Part shown: positions 51,098 through 63,574 of the stretch, in pieces
How positions within the stretch are numbered: the first letter of the stretch is position 1
How the letters are laid out: every line of letters starts with the position of its first letter
The notes under the pieces: model-generated
Database searches by the model: none
The model's input: only the letters and a program-made list of their open reading frames with translations
What the model was told of the DNA's origin: nothing
Translations under genes and position numbers: made by a program
Source of the DNA: an uncultured Erythrobacter sp.
Lineage (GTDB): Bacteria > Pseudomonadota > Alphaproteobacteria > Sphingomonadales > Sphingomonadaceae
Direction of reading: 5' to 3'
DNA: 64,000 nucleotides
Assembly: GCA_947493165.1 (NCBI GenBank)
Contig: CANLPY010000001.1
Span: 1,650,501-1,714,500, forward strand

Positions 51098-51805
51098 CTA
51101 ACCCGCCCTACCTTGGCCCGTGTCGCAATCTTCGCGCGCTGGGCATTGCCCACATTGCGGGGCGCGCGGGCGGCAATATGTTTGCCCCAATTTCTTCAGC
51201 AGCAAGTGATGCTCATCCATATCTGCTGCGCTCCATTCAGGCGGCACAATCGGCATTAACGCCTCATATGTTTTCGCGGTGTCTGCCTTTGCTGGCACAA
51301 TATTCATGCGCTGCATGATGCGGCGGTGATGGCCATCAATCACCATAGCTTTGCGACCAAACGTGCTGGTGTTCATCACGCCTGCGGCATTCTTTCGTGC
51401 CACCCCTGGCAGTGTTTCAAGCCAAGCCATCGCCTCACGCAAATCAAGATTGGAAAGGTGGCTCAGATCGACGCTGCCCCGCTCATCCTTGATGGCTTTC
51501 AGGCATTGCTTCAATCGCTGGGCAGCGACACTTGGGAAAGTCTGGCGTTGCAACCGCGCCTCCAGCTCATCAACGCAGACATCGGCCACAGCTTCCCAAG
51601 TGCCAAATTCTTCGAGCAGCGCATCAGTGGAGGCGTTGCTCGCCGCCGTCTTGGTCTGCGCGCCGATCACGCCGTGAACCAGCACCCATTCTGGCACGCG
51701 GCGTTTATCATTTGGCCGCACGATCCGCCCGAACGCGGCGATCAGCGCGGATTGCAAACGGCGCAAAATATCGGTGCGCGGGTCAGAGCCTAGATCGAGC
51801 TGCAC
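51098..51805 (-). CDS. Second HhH-GPD (endonuclease III-like) DNA repair protein
   Basis: About 235 residues from a GTG at 51805 with GGAG 6 bases upstream; a start at 51841 would overlap the neighbouring gene by 59 bases. WVLVHGVIGAQTKTA (near 40), LETLPGVARKNAAGVMN (HhH with catalytic Lys) and MVIDGHHRRIMQRM (catalytic Asp in a DGHH where nth has DTHV) are followed by CRPRAPQCGQCPAREDC, the C-x6-C-x2-C-x5-C cluster. It is therefore an iron-sulfur glycosylase of the Nth clade with an altered active-site loop, and its lesion preference may differ from that of nth. Confidence 0.85.
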   Translation of the reverse strand: MQLDLGSDPRTDILRRLQSALIAAFGRIVRPNDKRRVPEWVLVHGVIGAQTKTAASNASTDALLEEFGTWEAVADVCVDELEARLQRQTFPSVAAQRLKQCLKAIKDERGSVDLSHLSNLDLREAMAWLETLPGVARKNAAGVMNTSTFGRKAMVIDGHHRRIMQRMNIVPAKADTAKTYEALMPIVPPEWSAADMDEHHLLLKKLGQTYCRPRAPQCGQCPAREDCDTGQGRAG

Positions 51806-52310
51806 GCCTCGCTCCAAAACCCGCAAGCGCCAGCACAGCACAAGGGAGCCAGATCCATTTCAGCTCTGACATCAGCGTGACCACGCCGCGCGCGGAGAAG
51901 AAATCCGCCCCAATCGGAGAGACCCGAACCGGCGTGTAAGGCGCAAAGATGCGCGCATTGTCCCAAGGCCACCACAGCGCCGCGCCCAGCCCGCCGCTGG
52001 TCAGAGTATCGAGCAGGCCGTGGCTGGCCATCGCAAAAGTCAGGAAAGCAAAGGCGGTGAAGCTACGCGCCTCTTTCCAGACAAGCGCCAGCGCGCTTGC
52101 GCACATTGCGGCAAAGGCGAGCGAATGCGTTGCGCCCCGGTGCCCCCATTCAGCGGCATATTCGACACCCAGCGCAAAGCCGATCACATCTGCATCAGGC
52201 AGGATCGCAAATGCTGCTCCCGTCACCGCCAATTTGGGCGAAACCACTCCGCGCCCTGCCGCCGCCGCAATCGCTAGCGGGACGATGGCATGGGTGAAAA
52301 TCGTGGGCAC
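51783..52310 (-). CDS. YdjM-family metal-dependent membrane hydrolase (DUF457)
   Basis: 175 residues with four or five hydrophobic helices. MPTIFTHAIVPLAIA (first His), AILPDADVIGFALGVEYAAEWGHRGATHSLAFA (Asp pair and GHRGxTHS, near 38-66) and MASHGLLDTLTSGG (SHxxLD) are the conserved metal residues of the LexA-regulated YdjM family. In E. coli ydjM is an SOS gene. Here the gene overlaps the glycosylase gene, a context that also fits DNA damage, but no LexA box was recognised upstream. Confidence 0.9.
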   Translation of the reverse strand: MPTIFTHAIVPLAIAAAAGRGVVSPKLAVTGAAFAILPDADVIGFALGVEYAAEWGHRGATHSLAFAAMCASALALVWKEARSFTAFAFLTFAMASHGLLDTLTSGGLGAALWWPWDNARIFAPYTPVRVSPIGADFFSARGVVTLMSELKWIWLPCAVLALAGFGARRAARSRL

Positions 52311-52326
52311 TGGTTTGCGCTAAACT

Positions 52327-52938
52327 CTAACGCTGGATAGCGAGTGAGAATGTCACGGGAACAACCGGCGTGATAGATGGCAGTCCGGCCAACTCTTGCA
52401 ATTGCGCAAGTCCGCCGGTCAGCTCAAGCGCGTCTGCATAAACGATCACTGGCTTGGTTGAGACGGCGAGCACGCGGTCTTCTGAAATTCTGGTGACCTC
52501 CACCTCAGCAGCAAATGACGTTTCAACGCCTTTCACACTCAGCGTGCCTTTGATCGGCTGGACAGTCGCTTCGCTGATCGCAAGGGTTTCAAAAGCCGCC
52601 GGGTCAAGCTGAGCTGTCACTGTGGCGGTGGGGTGGTTTGCCACTTCGAAGAACACATCGCGCATACGCTCATCCCGTATATCTACACCTGTGCTCACGG
52701 TTGCCAGATCAATCTCAAACACGGCGGCCCCATCGGCCGCGACATTGCCCGAAATCCCGGTGAATTCATTGGTCTCAGCAATTTCATCGGATTTCACAGT
52801 CACATAAGACAGGCGCGAGGCATCGCTGTCGACGGCCCATTCACCCTGCGTCAAAGCAGCCGGCTCAGCGGGAGCTTGCGAGCAGGCAGCCAAGCCAATG
52901 AGGGATGCAGCGGCGGAGAGGCGGAGAATGTTAGTCAC
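52327..52938 (-). CDS. YceI-family lipoprotein
   Basis: 203 residues with lipobox LAAC (residues 16-19). The lipocalin-like YceI domain runs from GEWAVDSDASRLSYVTVKSD through DLATVSTGVDIRDERMRDVFFEVANHPTATVTAQL to PIKGTLSVKGVETSF and ALELTGGLAQLQELAG. The family binds polyprenoid-type lipids in the periplasm. Start with ATG; the next gene (ydjM-like) begins 16 bases downstream on the same strand. Confidence 0.93.
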   Translation of the reverse strand: MTNILRLSAAASLIGLAACSQAPAEPAALTQGEWAVDSDASRLSYVTVKSDEIAETNEFTGISGNVAADGAAVFEIDLATVSTGVDIRDERMRDVFFEVANHPTATVTAQLDPAAFETLAISEATVQPIKGTLSVKGVETSFAAEVEVTRISEDRVLAVSTKPVIVYADALELTGGLAQLQELAGLPSITPVVPVTFSLAIQR

Positions 52939-53020
52939 AGGAAAAGCCTTTTCTCTGGAATAGCGAAATTGCTACTCCCTAATTTACGCATTAACGGGGC
53001 AATTGGTTGCGGCGGTGGCC

Positions 53021-54595
53021 TCACTCCCATTCGATCGTACCCGGTGGTTTGCTGGTGTAGTCATAGACCACGCGGTTGATGCCTTGAACTTCATTGACAA
53101 TGCGGGTGGCGCAGCCGGTTAGGAAGCTCGCGTCGAAGGGATAGACATCCGCAGTCATCCCGTCAGTGCTGGTGACCGCGCGCAAGCCGCAGACATTATC
53201 ATAAGTGCGGTGATCGCCCATCACGCCAACAGTTTTAACCGGCAGCAGCACGGCGAACGCCTGCCATATCGCGTCATACAATCCGGCGCTGCGAATTTCG
53301 TCCAAGTAGATCGCATCCGCTTTGCGCAATATGTCGCAACGTTCCTTGGTAACCTCACCGGGAATGCGGATCGCAAGACCAGGGCCTGGGAAGGGATGGC
53401 GGCCAACGAACTGCTCGTTAAGACCAAGTTCGCGGCCAAGCGCCCGGACTTCGTCCTTAAACAGCTCTCTTAGCGGCTCGACCAATTGCATGTTCATGCG
53501 TTCTGGCAGACCGCCAACATTGTGGTGCGACTTGATCGTCACTGATGGCCCGCCCGTGAAAGAGACGGACTCAATCACATCGGGGTAGAGCGTGCCCTGC
53601 GCGAGGAAATCGGCCCCGCCCAACTTTTTCGCCTCTTCCTCAAACACGGCGATAAATTCGCCGCCGATGAATTTGCGCTTCTTCTCCGGGTCAGAGACGC
53701 CAGCAAGGCCCGCCATAAAGCGTTCCTCAGCATCCACGACGACGAGCGGGATATTGTAATGATCCCGGAACAGGCTTTCGACCTGTTCACGTTCGTTAAG
53801 GCGCAGCAAGCCGTGGTCGACGAAGACGCAGGTCAGCTGATCGCCAATGGCTTCGTGGATCAGGATTGCAGCGACTGAGCTATCGACACCGCCAGAAAGG
53901 CCGCAGATGACCTTGCCGTCTCCCACCTGTTCACGGATTTCGGCAACTTTGGTCTCGCGATAGGCCGCCATGGTCCAATCGCCAGCAAGCCCGCAAACCT
54001 TATGTACGAAATTGGCGAGCAATTTGCCGCCATCAGGCGTGTGCACGACCTCTGGATGAAACTGTGTACCGTAAAATCGGCGTTCTTCATCGGCGATGAC
54101 AGCAAACGGCGCGCCATCGCTGGTGGCGACAATTTCAAAGCCGGGGGCGAACTGGGTGACCTTATCGCCGTGGCTCATCCAAACCTGATGGCGTTCGCCT
54201 TCGGCCCACAGCCCGTCGAAGAGTGCGCAATTCTTAGTCACGGTTAGGAACGCACGGCCAAATTCGCCGCCATCTCCCGTTTCATGGCCGGGTCGCACTT
54301 CGCCCCCCAGCTGCTGGCTCATCACTTGCTGACCATAACAAATGCCAAGGATCGGCACGCCTGCATCAAACAACACCTGCGGTGCACGCGGAGAACCTTC
54401 GTCAGGAACGCTGGCAGGCGATCCGGACAGGATTATTCCGGCAGGTTTGATCCGGTGAAACGCTTCTTCGGCCATGCTGAAAGGCGCAATTTCGGAATAG
54501 ACCCCAGCCTCGCGCACGCGGCGCGCGATCAACTGAGTGACTTGGCTGCCGAAATCGACAATGAGAATGGAATCGCTGGAAGTATAATCGTGCAT
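53021..54595 (-). CDS. guaA: GMP synthase (glutamine-hydrolysing)
   Basis: 524 residues. The N-terminal glutaminase has [17 protein letters not shown] with the nucleophile Cys (near 86) and FHPEVVHTP with the catalytic His. The ATP-pyrophosphatase has [15 protein letters not shown] (P-loop near 237). The C-terminus ends GTIEWE, the expected closing sequence. It makes GMP from XMP with glutamine. Monocistronic, with a 0.95-kb non-coding stretch upstream. Confidence 0.98.
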   Translation of the reverse strand: MHDYTSSDSILIVDFGSQVTQLIARRVREAGVYSEIAPFSMAEEAFHRIKPAGIILSGSPASVPDEGSPRAPQVLFDAGVPILGICYGQQVMSQQLGGEVRPGHETGDGGEFGRAFLTVTKNCALFDGLWAEGERHQVWMSHGDKVTQFAPGFEIVATSDGAPFAVIADEERRFYGTQFHPEVVHTPDGGKLLANFVHKVCGLAGDWTMAAYRETKVAEIREQVGDGKVICGLSGGVDSSVAAILIHEAIGDQLTCVFVDHGLLRLNEREQVESLFRDHYNIPLVVVDAEERFMAGLAGVSDPEKKRKFIGGEFIAVFEEEAKKLGGADFLAQGTLYPDVIESVSFTGGPSVTIKSHHNVGGLPERMNMQLVEPLRELFKDEVRALGRELGLNEQFVGRHPFPGPGLAIRIPGEVTKERCDILRKADAIYLDEIRSAGLYDAIWQAFAVLLPVKTVGVMGDHRTYDNVCGLRAVTSTDGMTADVYPFDASFLTGCATRIVNEVQGINRVVYDYTSKPPGTIEWE

Positions 54596-55261
54596 AGGAA
54601 GGCGTTAAGCAGCGCCCTTCGCCAAGTCCAGAGGGGCAGAGCAGCTGCAAACAATTGCATCGGACAGGCGCGCCTAGGCCGCGCGTGAAACAGCTGCCAG
54701 AAACATGATTTTATGTTGCAAAAAACGCAAATGTTTTGCGATTTTTGGCATTTGTGTTCGATTGTATGAAACATCATATGAGCCGGGCAGCGAGGACAGG
54801 GCCTCCTCTCCCGCTCATCGTCCACGCTGCATCGGGCAATGATTTCGCCTCCCCCGCGAACCATTGCCAGCCTGCTTGTCGCCCCGGCTGGGGTTTGCGA
54901 GCTGCGCTCTTCGCGATCAAGCGGTGCTCCCTCACCGCCTACCTGCGCCTAGATGCACGCTCGCCCGCTTCGGCGGAAATTCTCCCCCCCATGCAGGGGC
55001 GACAAGTCCAGCAAGGCGAAAATGAGACGCGGGTGCAATCAGTCCCCCTGCCTTAACGGCTTTCGGTCACGTCAGCTGAACGGCCGCTCGCGTCTCCAAT
55101 CGCCCCAAGTGTGCAAACAAGCAGGCACAGGCCATGCCCGGGGCGAAAAATTAAATGCGGCTCATCTGAAATAAAGATGGATGATTGCGTAACTTTGTTT
55201 CGCAGCCAGCCGAACTCCACTCCGACACTTAACTAAACCACCCACTAACAAGGAATTCACA
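54596..55261. other. Long non-coding stretch upstream of guaA
   Basis: The left part has CGCAAATGTTTTGCG with flanking A and T runs (about 54726-54740), a terminator-like hairpin. The middle (54840-55160) is very GC-rich with C-runs and possible long pairings (CCCCGGCTGGGG, and CATGCCCGGGGCG near 55133), so a structured RNA is possible. I could not fit it to tmRNA, SRP RNA, RNase P or 6S RNA. No protein-coding gene is convincing. Confidence 0.4.
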
Positions 55262-55345
55262 ATGCAAAATATCTCTGAAAAGCTCTTCGCTCTAGCCACA
55301 GCCGTCATATTCAGCAGTGCATCTTTTCAAGCTCTAATCGTCTGA
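55262..55345 (+). CDS. Possible 27-residue membrane peptide
   Basis: An open frame after ACAAGGAATTCACA encodes MQNISEKLFALATAVIFSSA and seven more residues. A polar start followed by 18 hydrophobic residues suggests a single-helix membrane peptide or a signal-like leader. A short AT-rich tract follows. Too short for certainty; the ribosome binding site is the main support. Confidence 0.35.
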   Translation: MQNISEKLFALATAVIFSSASFQALIV

Positions 55346-55548
55346 ATAAAATTTTTTTGGATAATTTGCAGCAACTGTAACCAAGTGTTCAATACCTGCG
55401 AACTCCATAACATAACCCGAGCGTCTCATACCCCTCCGTGCTCGGGTCGCAAGATACGCGGTCGCTGATCCCATTCCCTGAAGCCACTTACCCCTCGGCT
55501 AGGATCAGTGACCGCGTATCCCCCTTCTCAAACCAACTGATACGGCTT

Positions 55549-57102
55549 TCAAGCGGCTTCGGCTCTCGCCTCTGCGAGAGAACGCAGCTCGGTTTTGAGC
55601 AGTTTGCCGATATGACTGCGGGGCATTTCATCAATCAGGTGAAGCTGCGACAATCGCTGCGTCTTGCCCAGCCGCGCATTTACTGCGCCGCAAATGTCCT
55701 CGGCGCTGCGCGCACCTTCACCCAGCACGGCAAAGCCAACCGGGGTTTCGCCCCATTGTTTTGATGCAATGCCAACGACTGCGGCCTCAATCACGTCCGG
55801 CTCTTTTTCAAGCTCCGCCTCCAGATCGCTGGGATAGATGTTGAAGCCGCCAGAGATAATCATATCCTTGGCCCGGCCCACTAGCTCGACAAAACCCTGC
55901 GCATCCACACGGCCAATATCGCCCATACGCATCCAGGCCTGCCCCGTTTCGGGATCGGTCCATTGCGCGTCTGCGGTTTTGCCAGGCTGGTTTTTGTATC
56001 CGGCCATCATGGTTTGGGAACGCCCAACTAAGTTGCCAGCTTCACCAGCTGCCACCGGACAATCTTCATCGTCGAGAACTTTTAGCTCGCTGCCCGGCGC
56101 TGGTCGTCCAACTGTGTGGAGTTTATCCGGGAACTCATGACACGCAAGCAGGCACACGACCCCGCCTTCGGTCATTGAGTAAATCTCAATAAGGCCGCCC
56201 GGCATGCGCGCAAGCACTTCGCGCTTGAGCTCCGCTGAAAATGGGGCGGAGGTGCAGTATTTCAGCGCCAGACTGGAAAGCTCAAATTCGTCAAAATGGG
56301 GAAAATCCATCAGCCGCTGATATTGCACCGGAACCAGCATAGTGATGGTCGTTTGGTCTGTTTGCGCGTGAGCGAGCCACTGTGCGCAATCAAACTTACC
56401 CATGACGCGCACTGTGCCGCCTGCCAGCAGCGGCGGTAAAAACGCGACCATTGTGGTGTTTGAATAAAGCGGCGTTGAGGCAAGCGACCTTACTGGCAAA
56501 CCCGCGTCCAAATAGGAGGCTGCGGTGGCCGCGAATTGCCGCCAGCGCATTTGATGCGAATGGACGATCCCTTTGGGAATGCCGGTCGTGCCGGAGGAGT
56601 AGATAATATTGAAAGCGTCCTTGGGATCCGGTTCAAACGTTGAAGCTGTGGTACCCGCCGGGGCCCTCCATGCCGCTATATCTTCCAGCGCAATATGCTC
56701 CAGATCAGGCATAAAGCCCGCCCCAAGCTCTGCTGTTTTGGCCGCATCAATAAACAAATGCCGCGCGCCAGAATCCGCGGCCATGCCTGCCAGTTGTTCT
56801 GCCGAGGCAGAGGTTGTGAGCGGCGCGGCCACCCCGCCGGCTCGCACCGCTGCAAGAAACGCGATGGCGTAATTGGCGCTGGAATACCCAAGGACCGCGA
56901 CCGATTGCCCGCGTTCCAATCCTGTCTCGATCAGCCGCGCTGCCAGTCGTTCAATGCGATCGTCCAAGTCGGCCCAAGTCAGCGATGCGTGATCATCAAG
57001 CAGGGCGATCTTGTCCGGCTGAAGATCGGCCCACTCGCGCAATATGTCACAAAATGAACCATAGGGGGCGGTCAGACGGGCGAGCATGGCTTTATCTGTC
57101 AT
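55549..57102 (-). CDS. AMP-dependent synthetase/ligase (acyl-CoA ligase)
   Basis: 517 residues from the ATG at 57102. IIYSSGTTGIPKGIVHSH (near 170) is the AMP-binding P-loop, IEIYSMTEGGVVC (near 305) the A5 motif, and GDIGRVDAQGFVELVGRAKDMIISGGFNIYPSDLE (near 392-426) A7-A8. RSHIGKLLKTEL near the C-terminus has the catalytic Lys. It activates a carboxylic acid as acyl-AMP and then acyl-CoA; the substrate cannot be told. Single gene. Confidence 0.93.
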   Translation of the reverse strand: MTDKAMLARLTAPYGSFCDILREWADLQPDKIALLDDHASLTWADLDDRIERLAARLIETGLERGQSVAVLGYSSANYAIAFLAAVRAGGVAAPLTTSASAEQLAGMAADSGARHLFIDAAKTAELGAGFMPDLEHIALEDIAAWRAPAGTTASTFEPDPKDAFNIIYSSGTTGIPKGIVHSHQMRWRQFAATAASYLDAGLPVRSLASTPLYSNTTMVAFLPPLLAGGTVRVMGKFDCAQWLAHAQTDQTTITMLVPVQYQRLMDFPHFDEFELSSLALKYCTSAPFSAELKREVLARMPGGLIEIYSMTEGGVVCLLACHEFPDKLHTVGRPAPGSELKVLDDEDCPVAAGEAGNLVGRSQTMMAGYKNQPGKTADAQWTDPETGQAWMRMGDIGRVDAQGFVELVGRAKDMIISGGFNIYPSDLEAELEKEPDVIEAAVVGIASKQWGETPVGFAVLGEGARSAEDICGAVNARLGKTQRLSQLHLIDEMPRSHIGKLLKTELRSLAEARAEAA

Positions 57103-57211
57103 AACCCAGATGTTTAAGCAGCCCGCTGAAGGCGGCAAGCACATTTCCTGTTAACACTTGGCTGACAGGGTAATTTCGACATCAGAACACACCTTGGGCA
57201 TGGGGAATAAT

Positions 57212-58105
57212 ATGATCATTTCTGCGAGTAGAATTGCTATCTCAGGCGCGTTGTTGGCGCTCTGCGCTGCCTCAATTCCCGCATCAGCGCAGGTCATTAC
57301 AGAGCAAGATCGGCCCAATGCGCGGCCACTGGACGGCGATGAAATCCGCCCACCGGCCCAGCGCACCGATCCCGTGCCGCAAAACACTGTGCCGTCAAAG
57401 AGCGTCCTTCCGTCAATCATCGCCGTGCTGGCGCATCCCGATGATGAGATCACAATCGCACCTATTTTGGCGCGGGCCGCGCGTGATGGCGCGGACGTTA
57501 AACTGGTGTTCGCCACCAGCGGCAATGCAGGCCCCGCTGTCAGCGGTATGGAGCCGGGCGACGAGCTAGCCAATCTGCGCGAGGAAGAAGCGCGCTGTTC
57601 AGCTTTTGCCCTTGGCCTGCCAGAACCCACATTCTGGAAGTTGGATGATGGAAAGCTATCCGCAAAACCGCGCGGATCAGACAGCCCATCACGTCAAGCG
57701 CTCGCCAAAACCACTGAACTTCTGACCCAAAACCGCCCCACTGTTGTTATGACATGGGGGCCCGATGGTGGATATGGCCACGGCGATCACCGCATGATCA
57801 GCGCGGTCGTGACTCAGTCGGTGCAAAGTATGGACAATGCCCGGCCTGACTTGCTCTATGCTGCCATCCCTAGCGGCTCACGCCCCAACTTGCCGGAATT
57901 CGAAGCGTGGGCCACGACAGCGCCCGATCTGGTCACAGACAGGCTCGCTTACGAAATACGCGATCTTGAGGCAGCTAGAGCGGCGATCAATTGCTATTCA
58001 AGCCAATTCAGCGAAGATGCGCGCGAAGCATTGCCGGGGCTTTTGCACTCGCAAGTCTGGCGCGGCGCGGTGCATTTCAGGCTGGCTTTTGCAACGCCGC
58101 GGTGA
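57212..58105 (+). CDS. Secreted PIG-L family deacetylase
   Basis: 297 residues from the ATG at 57212 (GGGGA 6 bases upstream). A signal peptide (AISGALLALCAASIPASA before QV) exports it. IIAVLAHPDDEITIAPIL (near 70) has the zinc motif AHPDDE, and YGHGDHRMISAVV (near 189) has the second zinc ligand. PIG-L enzymes remove N-acetyl groups from amino sugars. A periplasmic place suggests action on cell-wall or environmental glycans; the substrate is not known. Confidence 0.9.
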   Translation: MIISASRIAISGALLALCAASIPASAQVITEQDRPNARPLDGDEIRPPAQRTDPVPQNTVPSKSVLPSIIAVLAHPDDEITIAPILARAARDGADVKLVFATSGNAGPAVSGMEPGDELANLREEEARCSAFALGLPEPTFWKLDDGKLSAKPRGSDSPSRQALAKTTELLTQNRPTVVMTWGPDGGYGHGDHRMISAVVTQSVQSMDNARPDLLYAAIPSGSRPNLPEFEAWATTAPDLVTDRLAYEIRDLEAARAAINCYSSQFSEDAREALPGLLHSQVWRGAVHFRLAFATPR

Positions 58106-58187
58106 GCTGCTGCACCGCTACCAGATCACCGCTTTCAAGTATGCTCTAGCCAAGTGGTGGAAAACATCTCCACAATCCCACCAATAG

Positions 58188-60803
<2,616 letters not shown>

Positions 60804-60829
60804 GGACATTTAGCCGAAAGGGTTGCGGA

Positions 60830-61933
60830 ATGGACGACCAGCGCACCCACCACAAAACCCAGCTTGAGCAGACGAGTTTTCTCGCGCTGGTTGCCGCTGT
60901 ATCCATTCTGCTTGGCGTTATCGTCTGGCCTTTTTTTTCTCCCCTGCTGTGGGCCGCCTTGGCCGCAGTCATGTTCCGCCCGCTGTATCGCTGGGTTCTG
61001 GTTAAAGTAGGCGGCCGGATGAATGCCGCTGCTGGCATTACGCTTTTAATCATCACCTTTGCCGTGCTCTTGCCTGCTTTGTTCATTGGCGGGCTCGTCA
61101 TCGACGAAGCGGTCAGCGTGGTCGCTGCATTCCAAGCAGGCGAGATCGATATCGCGGGGTGGTTCAACACAATCTATGCCGCAGTCCCCCAATCCGTTCG
61201 CGCCTCACTTGAAACATCGGGTTGGACCGATCTAACCCAGATTCAAAACCGCGCTCGCGACTTGCTTAGCGAAAGTGCTGGCATCATTGCACAGCAAGCG
61301 GTTGCCGTGGGCAGCGGCGCACTTGGCTTTTTCCTATCCTTCAGTGTCGGGCTGTACGTCAGCTATTTTCTGCTGCGCGATGGCAAGCGAGTGAGTGAAA
61401 CCATCCTCTCGAGCCTGCCGCTGGAACGCTCCATTGCTGATCGCTTAGCTGATCGCTTCCTCTCCATCGTGCGCGCCACAGTAAAAGGCTCTTTGGTTGT
61501 CGGCGTGGTGCAAGGGGCGCTGGGCGCGACAACATTCTGGATCGCAGGGATACCATCGGCGCTATTGTTCGGTGTGGTCATGGCAGTCCTGTCGCTCATC
61601 CCGGCGGTGGGCACGGCGCTGGTCTGGCTGCCTGCGGCAATATATTTGCTGGCTGTGGGCGAGATTTGGCAAGGCGCATTTGTATTGTTCTCAGGGGCGC
61701 TGATTATCGGGATGGCTGACAATGTGCTGCGCCCGATCCTGGTGGGCCGCGATACCGGCATTCCCGATTGGATCATTCTGGTAACAACGCTGGGCGGCAT
61801 CGCCTTTGCAGGCTTTTCTGGCATCGTGCTTGGCCCGCTGGTCGCTGGGCTATTTCTTGCCAGCTGGTCAATCTTGCAAGAACAGCGCGCCGAGGGTGAA
61901 GCGGACATTCCGCACTCGACCGCCGATTACTAA
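60830..61933 (+). CDS. AI-2E family transporter
   Basis: 367 residues with eight hydrophobic helices. The signature is the C-terminal block: SVGLYVSYFLLRDGKRV (near 170), then AVLSLIPAVGTALVWLPAAIYLL and ADNVLRPILVGRDTGIPDWIILVTTLGGIAFAGFSGIVLGPLVAGL (near 300-345), typical of the AI-2E/TqsA/PerM family. Functions range from autoinducer export to sodium/proton exchange; the role here is unknown. It follows gyrB by 26 bases. Confidence 0.93.
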   Translation: MDDQRTHHKTQLEQTSFLALVAAVSILLGVIVWPFFSPLLWAALAAVMFRPLYRWVLVKVGGRMNAAAGITLLIITFAVLLPALFIGGLVIDEAVSVVAAFQAGEIDIAGWFNTIYAAVPQSVRASLETSGWTDLTQIQNRARDLLSESAGIIAQQAVAVGSGALGFFLSFSVGLYVSYFLLRDGKRVSETILSSLPLERSIADRLADRFLSIVRATVKGSLVVGVVQGALGATTFWIAGIPSALLFGVVMAVLSLIPAVGTALVWLPAAIYLLAVGEIWQGAFVLFSGALIIGMADNVLRPILVGRDTGIPDWIILVTTLGGIAFAGFSGIVLGPLVAGLFLASWSILQEQRAEGEADIPHSTADY

Positions 61934-62002
61934 AGCGATTGAACTGCACGCTTGCATTACCCATGTGAGGAACGTGAGAAAAGCAGAAGGCCTCGTACAA
62001 AC

Positions 62003-62800
62003 ATGATGTCGATGGTTGAACCGGGCAGCCAAGCCGAACAAGTCGGGCGATTGGTGCTGGCTGTTGTGGTGATCCTTTTCCTGCCCGCGTTGCCGTTTGG
62101 CAATTACCTCATTTACCCATTCTCGATCCTGACCACTTGGTTTCATGAAATGGGCCACGGCATGACCGCGATTGTGATGGGTCAGGATTTTGAACGCCTG
62201 TTGATTTTTGCCGATGGGTCAGGCGTTGCTGAGAGCACACTGGACAGCGAAGCCGGCGCGCTCACCCGTGCAGCGATTGCCGCTGGCGGACCGCTTGCAC
62301 CAAGTGTCGCCGGCTCGCTGTTGATCCTTGCCAGCGCCAATGACAAATATTGGCGCCCCACTCTGGTTGGACTGGCGGCGGTCATCGCAGCATCAACATT
62401 GTTCTACGTTCGCTCTGGCGTAGGGCTGGCAATGCTGCCGCTGGTCGGCGCATTGATCGGTCTGGTTGCATGGCGCGCGTCCGATGGGTTTGTGCGCTTT
62501 ACGCTGCAATTCTTGGGCGTGCTCGCGGCGATGAGTATGCTGCGCGACTTCGATTATCTCTTCACCGAACAGGCGGTCATCGGCGGGCAAAGCATGCTGT
62601 CAGACACGGGCGCAATCGAAGCGGCGCTCTTCCTGCCGCATTGGTTCTGGGCAGCGATGATCATTATCGCATCAACGTTGATGATCGGGGCGAGCCTGAA
62701 ATACGCGCTGCGCGATCAGAGGAGACCGCCGAAGCCGCCCCGCAAGCCCAACTTGCGAAAGCCCGATAATGTGCTGCAGTTTCGGGATCGGAACCACTAA
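62003..62800 (+). CDS. M50-like membrane metallopeptidase
   Basis: 265 residues. Several hydrophobic helices surround TTWFHEMGHGMTAIVMG (near 50), the HExxH zinc motif of site-2-type proteases, in a shape shared with the M50B family (DUF3267/peptidase M50B-like). The second metal-binding Asp is probably in the FDYLFTE region (near 192). The C-terminus is basic and proline-rich (RRPPKPPRKPNLRKP). Either ATG 62003 or 62006 may be the start. Substrate unknown. Confidence 0.85.
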   Translation: MMSMVEPGSQAEQVGRLVLAVVVILFLPALPFGNYLIYPFSILTTWFHEMGHGMTAIVMGQDFERLLIFADGSGVAESTLDSEAGALTRAAIAAGGPLAPSVAGSLLILASANDKYWRPTLVGLAAVIAASTLFYVRSGVGLAMLPLVGALIGLVAWRASDGFVRFTLQFLGVLAAMSMLRDFDYLFTEQAVIGGQSMLSDTGAIEAALFLPHWFWAAMIIIASTLMIGASLKYALRDQRRPPKPPRKPNLRKPDNVLQFRDRNH

Positions 62801-62821
62801 GGTTCAAAGATCGACGGCTGG

Positions 62822-63460
62822 TTAGGTCGCTATCCGCATGGTGTTAACACCGCCGGCGGCCTCACCGGCTTCGCCCGACAATCCAGCAAAAATCGTATCG
62901 ATAATCCGCGCGAGTTTCTGCTCGGTCAGCTTTTCACCCATCATAACCAGAGCATCTGGCATGATATAAATGCTGACCATCTGATTGATCATCGACAGTG
63001 CCTCATCAATCTCCAACCCAGGGAAGAAACCTTCGGCCTGAGCCTCTGCAATCAATTCGCACAGATAGTGGTCGGCTAGGTCAATGTTGGATCGAATGCG
63101 TTCAAAGTTTGCCGCACCCATTTCGCACACGATCGCAAAGTAGACTGGATTTTCGCGGAAGCGGTCACGCTGGATCACAAAGCGGCGCCGGAAAAATTCA
63201 TAGATTTTACGATTGGGCGGCAGATCGGTCTTCATCACCTCTTCCATCGCGGCGGTGTTGGGTTTTAACCAATGCGCCGCAACAGCATCAAACACATCGT
63301 CTTCATTTTCGAAGATTTCACCGAAGCGCGCGCGCGACAGACCGCTTTCGGCGATCACGCTTTGGATTTCGATGCTGCTGCCGCGCTGATCTACCAAATC
63401 AAGCGCAAGTTGTGCGATGCGCTCGCGCTCGCTGGCGATCGCTTCTTGGGTTAATGGCAT
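62822..63460 (-). CDS. TetR-family transcriptional regulator
   Basis: 212 residues. The N-terminus ERERIAQLALDLVDQRG, IEIQSVIAESGLSRARFGEIFENEDDVFDAVAAHW fits the TetR HTH with an unusual start of the recognition helix (LSRARFGEIF in place of VSxxTxYxxF). The ligand domain is alpha-helical (FFRRRFVIQRDRFRENPVYF). Convergent with the protease gene and divergent from nothing close, so its target is unclear. Confidence 0.85.
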   Translation of the reverse strand: MPLTQEAIASERERIAQLALDLVDQRGSSIEIQSVIAESGLSRARFGEIFENEDDVFDAVAAHWLKPNTAAMEEVMKTDLPPNRKIYEFFRRRFVIQRDRFRENPVYFAIVCEMGAANFERIRSNIDLADHYLCELIAEAQAEGFFPGLEIDEALSMINQMVSIYIMPDALVMMGEKLTEQKLARIIDTIFAGLSGEAGEAAGGVNTMRIAT

Positions 63461-63574
63461 ATATAACCACCCTCCTGACCTGGCGCCAATGTAGGAGGCA
63501 CGCCGGCTGTCTTAAAGGCGCAAAATAGCGATTTTATGCGGCTTGAAGTCGAATTCTCTGCAGGCGGCCGCTAA

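Noticed and set aside
54596..55548. tmRNA, SRP RNA, RNase P or 6S RNA in the large gap before guaA
   Set aside because: None of the conserved core sequences of these RNAs could be found by eye.
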